Shown here: positions 43,215-45,115 of the stretch, in pieces
Numbering within the stretch: the stretch's first letter is position 1
How the letters are laid out: each line of letters opens with the position of its first letter
Origin: Aneurinibacillus terranovensis DSM 18919
GTDB taxonomy: Bacteria > Bacillota > Bacilli > Aneurinibacillales > Aneurinibacillaceae
Length of the DNA: 45,115 bases
Direction: 5' to 3'
Assembly (NCBI RefSeq): GCF_000430625.1
Contig: NZ_AUMJ01000050.1
Coordinates: forward strand, 1-45,115
The notes under the pieces: model-generated
Seen by the model: only the letters and a program-made list of their open reading frames with translations
What the model was told of the DNA's origin: nothing
The model's database searches: none
Position numbers and translations under genes: made by a program

Positions 43215-43498
43215 TTGCTTTGTCTTCCGATGCTGCCCAAGTATTGTTATTGCTGAGTAATCATTTCGCCTTCCAGCTTTAATAGCACGGTCAATGTACA
43301 TCACTACCTCCATCTCTTCAAATTCACGCAATCGATCCCAATATTGAATCGTTCAAAATATGTATTCGTCAGTGGAACGGGGATCATTTTGCAATTCCTT
43401 ATAGAACAATTTTCCCCCATCTCTTGCTTCTTGCACATGAGATAATAATAATCCAAGTACTCATACCAAAGACTCTCAGTCCCTTCAAGCATCTTCAC
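43215..43498 (-). pseudogene. degraded gene of unknown function
   Basis: On the minus strand a protein-like sequence can be followed through one frameshift and one nonsense codon: MLEGTESLWYEYLDYYYLMC, KKQEMG, then in another frame KLFYKELQNDPRSTDEYIF, stop, and IQYWDRLREFEEMEVVMYID followed by RAIKAGRRNDYSAITILGQHRKTKQC. The helical, charged character and continuity across the lesions argue for a former gene. I do not recognise the family. Confidence 0.5.
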
Positions 43499-43565
43499 TT
43501 TATGGGCATGAAAAAAATACTTCTGACACCTGGTATTTTACCCTTTAACATTTTTCCAAAAGAAG

Positions 43566-43615
43566 TCTCCCATTTCTAAACGTGAAGGTGCGATAGCACC
43601 AGTGAAAGTGGGAGA
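43566..43615 (+). mobile_element. left-end hairpin of the IS200/IS605 element
   Basis: TCTCCCATTT (43566-43575) and AAAGTGGGAGA (43605-43615) can pair around an inner GGTGC-GATA-GCACC stem. Subterminal hairpins of this sort are bound by the HUH transposase encoded just downstream. The sequence around 43660-43700 provides a TATAAT-like box and an AGAGGGTG site for tnpA. Confidence 0.55.
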
Positions 43616-43703
43616 TGAATTTCGGTTAGACGCAGCCTAACATTGTTCCTTCTCTTATGTCGTGATATAATCAGTATTAGATAAATGAGAGGGTGTTATA
43701 TAA

Positions 43704-44102
43704 ATGAAATTAGATAGTAATAATCATTCAGTATTCTTACTGTATTACCATCTTGTGCTCGTCGTGAAATATCGCAAAAAAGTGATGGATGACCCTATAT
43801 CTGATTATGCAAAAGATATGTTTGTTCGATTAGGTGAAAATTACAACATTTCCTTAGTCGAATGGAATCACGACATTGATCATGTACATATTTTGTTCAA
43901 AGCGCAACCGAATAGTGAACTATCAAAGTTCATCAATGCTTATAAAAGCGCAAGTTCTCGACTTATCAAAAAGAATTTCCCACAAGTGAAAGGGAAACTT
44001 TGGAAAGAATATTTTTGGTCAAGAAGTTTCTGCTTACTTACAACAGGCGGTTCGCCTATTGAAGAGATAAGAAACTATATAGAAAATCAAGGGATGAAAT
44101 GA
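43704..44102 (+). CDS. tnpA: IS200/IS605-family TnpA (HUH Y1 transposase)
   Basis: A 132-residue single-strand transposase. YHLVLVVKYRKKV is the usual N-terminus, DHVHILF carries the HUH metal site, and the catalytic Tyr is in RNYIENQG near the C-terminus. It excises and inserts IS200/IS605 elements at hairpin ends. It appears complete. A ribosome site AGAGGGTG lies upstream. It is followed after 11 bp by the first codons of tnpB, whose remainder is lost. Confidence 0.9.
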   Translation: MKLDSNNHSVFLLYYHLVLVVKYRKKVMDDPISDYAKDMFVRLGENYNISLVEWNHDIDHVHILFKAQPNSELSKFINAYKSASSRLIKKNFPQVKGKLWKEYFWSRSFCLLTTGGSPIEEIRNYIENQGMK

Positions 44103-44113
44103 GGGGATTCGAT

Positions 44114-44212
44114 ATGGCAAACAAAGCCTATACGTTTCGTCTGTACCCAACTCAAGAGCAAGAACAACTTCTTGCAAAAACCTTCGGTTGTGTTCATCAG
44201 AAGCCATGTTGA
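44114..44212 (+). pseudogene. tnpB: TnpB (IS200/IS605 OrfB), first 28 codons
   Basis: MANKAYTFRLYPTQEQEQLL followed by AKTFGCV is the start of TnpB, the RNA-guided nuclease of IS200/IS605 elements. After GCV the sequence switches to IS110 transposase and the frame ends in HQKPC. The RuvC domain is entirely absent. Confidence 0.85.
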
Positions 44213-44663
44213 AAACACAATTACGCCACATTGACTTTCAGGATGAGGAGATCGAAAAACTGGATGCGGAAGTGAAGGCACGCATGCTCCTTATTGAGGA
44301 AGACCTGGAGCTGTTGGATACCATTCCCGGAGTCGGCCGGCGCACGGCAGAGTAAATTCTATCCGAAACTGGAACTGCGAAGTGCCCTTGTCGAAGCTGC
44401 CCGAGCGGCAGCAAGAACGAAGGATACGTACCTCTCAAGTCAATATCGTCGAATTGCAGCAAGGCGTGGTACGAATCGCGCAGCGGTTGCCGTTGCCCAT
44501 AGTATACTAAAGATTGTCTTCCATATTTTAATGCGTAAACAACCATATATCGAACTTGGTGCATCCTATTACGAGGAACGGAAACGAGATACCGTCATTA
44601 AACAATCCATTAAAAAGCTGTAATCCCTTGGTTACAAGGTTACCGTTGAGTCCGCAGTGTAAT
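44198..44663 (+). pseudogene. IS110-family transposase, C-terminal part with lesions
   Basis: The frame from about 44198 reads LRHIDFQDEEIEKLDAEVKA, then LLDTIPGVGRRTAE, stop, ILSETGT. A further frame (to 44622) reads LRSALVEAARAAARTKDTYL, then QYRRIAARRGTNRAAVAVAHSILKIVFHIL and YYEERKRDTVIKQSIKKL, with SLGYKVTVESAV after another stop. This is the transposase_20 domain (G-V/I-G-x-x-T-A helix-hairpin-helix) and Ser domain of IS110 transposases. A CAA-to-TAA change, an internal deletion of about 50 codons with frameshift, and a late stop make it inactive. The N-terminal RuvC-like domain is lost at the tnpB junction. Confidence 0.85.
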
Positions 44664-44776
44664 AATTGCTAAACATCATGGAATGCCGCCATTTTTTAAA
44701 AACAAGGAATTACCGGGTTAGTTTAGTATTGTCTTTTTTAACAATGTTTTTGAGATATTTTCAAGATAGAAAAAAT

Positions 44777-44803
44777 CCTCCTCATCTAGTATCTTGAGGA
44801 GAT
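44777..44803. terminator. terminator-like hairpin
   Basis: CTCCTCA pairs with TGAGGAG across a TCTAGTATCT loop, in AT-rich surroundings between the IS110 remnant and the right-end element. No clear gene upstream uses it. Confidence 0.45.
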
Positions 44804-44887
44804 TATCTCAAATACAAAACGAGCTTAGTAGGTGGGAAATATGATGGTAGACTAAATAGTGGACACAGATTTTTGAGATCAGTAAAT

Positions 44888-45021
44888 GGATAGGACAGCT
44901 CCTCTTGTAGTTCCCGTTAATGGTGGAAAAGGACCGTAACTCCGAAGAGAGCCTGACCGAAGGGAAGGCGAACGAGGGGAAGCCGTAGGCGGCCGCCGGG
45001 TTTGTTGCATTTCACCTATCC
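44888..45021 (+). other. GC-rich, possibly structured segment
   Basis: GGATAGG (44888-44894) and CCTATCC (45015-45021) are complementary and enclose about 120 bp that is GC-rich compared with its surroundings. It contains several purine-rich GAAGGG/GGGGAAG blocks and the palindrome GGCGGCCGCC (44988-44997). It has no open frame. It may be a structured RNA or DNA part of the adjacent insertion sequence. Confidence 0.35.
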
Positions 45022-45029
45022 TGTATAAT
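45002..45029 (+). promoter_or_regulatory. promoter of the right-end transposase
   Basis: TTGTTG (45002-45007), a 16-bp spacer and TATAAT (45024-45029), about 34 bp before the start codon. Confidence 0.5.
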
Positions 45030-45062
45030 AAAAAATGATCTTACAATCGAGGTGTCTCCATC

Positions 45063-45115
45063 ATGAGAAAGACAAAACAATACGATGCAGAATATAAACG
45101 CCAAACAGTGGAATA
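45063..45115 (+). CDS. IS3-family transposase OrfA, N-terminus (partial)
   Basis: From ATG 45063, with GAGGTG eight bases upstream, the frame reads MRKTKQYDAEYKRQTVE and leaves the window. The pattern K-Q-Y-D-x-E-Y/F-K is the OrfA start of IS3-family elements. It differs from the OrfA start at the left end, so two different elements bound the window. Confidence 0.75.
   Translation, partial: MRKTKQYDAEYKRQTVE

Noticed and set aside
43566-43615. Riboswitch-like nested hairpin before tnpA
   Set aside because: It fits better as the subterminal hairpin of the IS200/IS605 element; no match to a known riboswitch core.
1-45115. CRISPR arrays, tRNA or rRNA genes
   Set aside because: I saw no regularly spaced repeats and no tRNA cloverleaf or rRNA sequence while reading both strands; a dedicated scan was not possible.

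Overview
The window looks like a contig-sized piece of a Bacillaceae-type chromosome (low-to-moderate GC Firmicute). The evidence is strong AGGAGG-type ribosome binding sites, many intrinsic terminators, and Bacillus-type families: YitT, DUF2512/YndM, a Yrk-like sulfur operon, HxlR/HxlA and small membrane proteins. I cannot name the species. Both ends run into the first codons of different IS3-family transposase OrfA genes (minus strand at the left end, plus strand at the right end), as expected of a draft contig that breaks at repeats.

Layout. 1-5.4 kb: IS3 edge, an aldo/keto reductase remnant, a ureohydrolase-fold protein, an isochorismatase-fold hydrolase divergent from a PaaX-type regulator, a YitT membrane protein and a K+ channel remnant. 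5.4-13.4 kb: an aldo/keto reductase, a luciferase-like flavin oxidoreductase, a HemD-like protein, an EamA transporter, a TPR-like protein, an alpha/beta hydrolase and a YhdH/YhfP reductase. 13.6-18.8 kb: a chimeric pseudogene, a small ATP-dependent DNA ligase, glycerate kinase, a DinB/thioesterase pair and a second luciferase-like oxidoreductase. 18.9-22.2 kb: tetR with a truncated MBL gene under a double palindrome, then arsR-arsB-arsC. 22.2-28 kb: a Phe-rich small protein, DUF2512, a 32-residue membrane protein, a run of gene remnants, an old-yellow-enzyme gene with a truncated FrnE-like gene divergent from a LysR regulator, and a DJ-1/PfpI protein.

28-33.6 kb is the most coherent block: a formaldehyde/ribulose-monophosphate (RuMP) island. 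It holds hxlA (3-hexulose-6-phosphate synthase), a broken hxlB, gnd, pgi, a broken zwf and divergent hxlR. The hxlA unit and the zwf-pgi-gnd unit each have a promoter under a nearly identical 33-bp element (31/33 identical). I read this as one HxlR regulon linking formaldehyde fixation to the oxidative pentose-phosphate enzymes (dissimilatory RuMP cycle). In this strain hxlB and zwf are disrupted and a fused iron-alcohol dehydrogenase remnant follows hxlB.

34-37.4 kb: a persulfide/sulfite operon (TusA-rhodanese, DsrE-like, rhodanese-MBL, TauE/SafE) with a CstR-like palindrome upstream. 37.5-42.5 kb: a MerR/methyltransferase remnant, an IS200/IS605-like end, and a complete polyamine-type ABC transporter. 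42.5-45.1 kb: a cluster of broken insertion sequences (ISL3, IS200/IS605, IS110), an unidentified remnant, and a GC-rich, apparently structured segment before the right-hand IS3 gene.

A striking general property is decay. I count about 17 remnants, several of them two unrelated gene pieces joined at a point, which suggests many short deletions rather than only point mutation.
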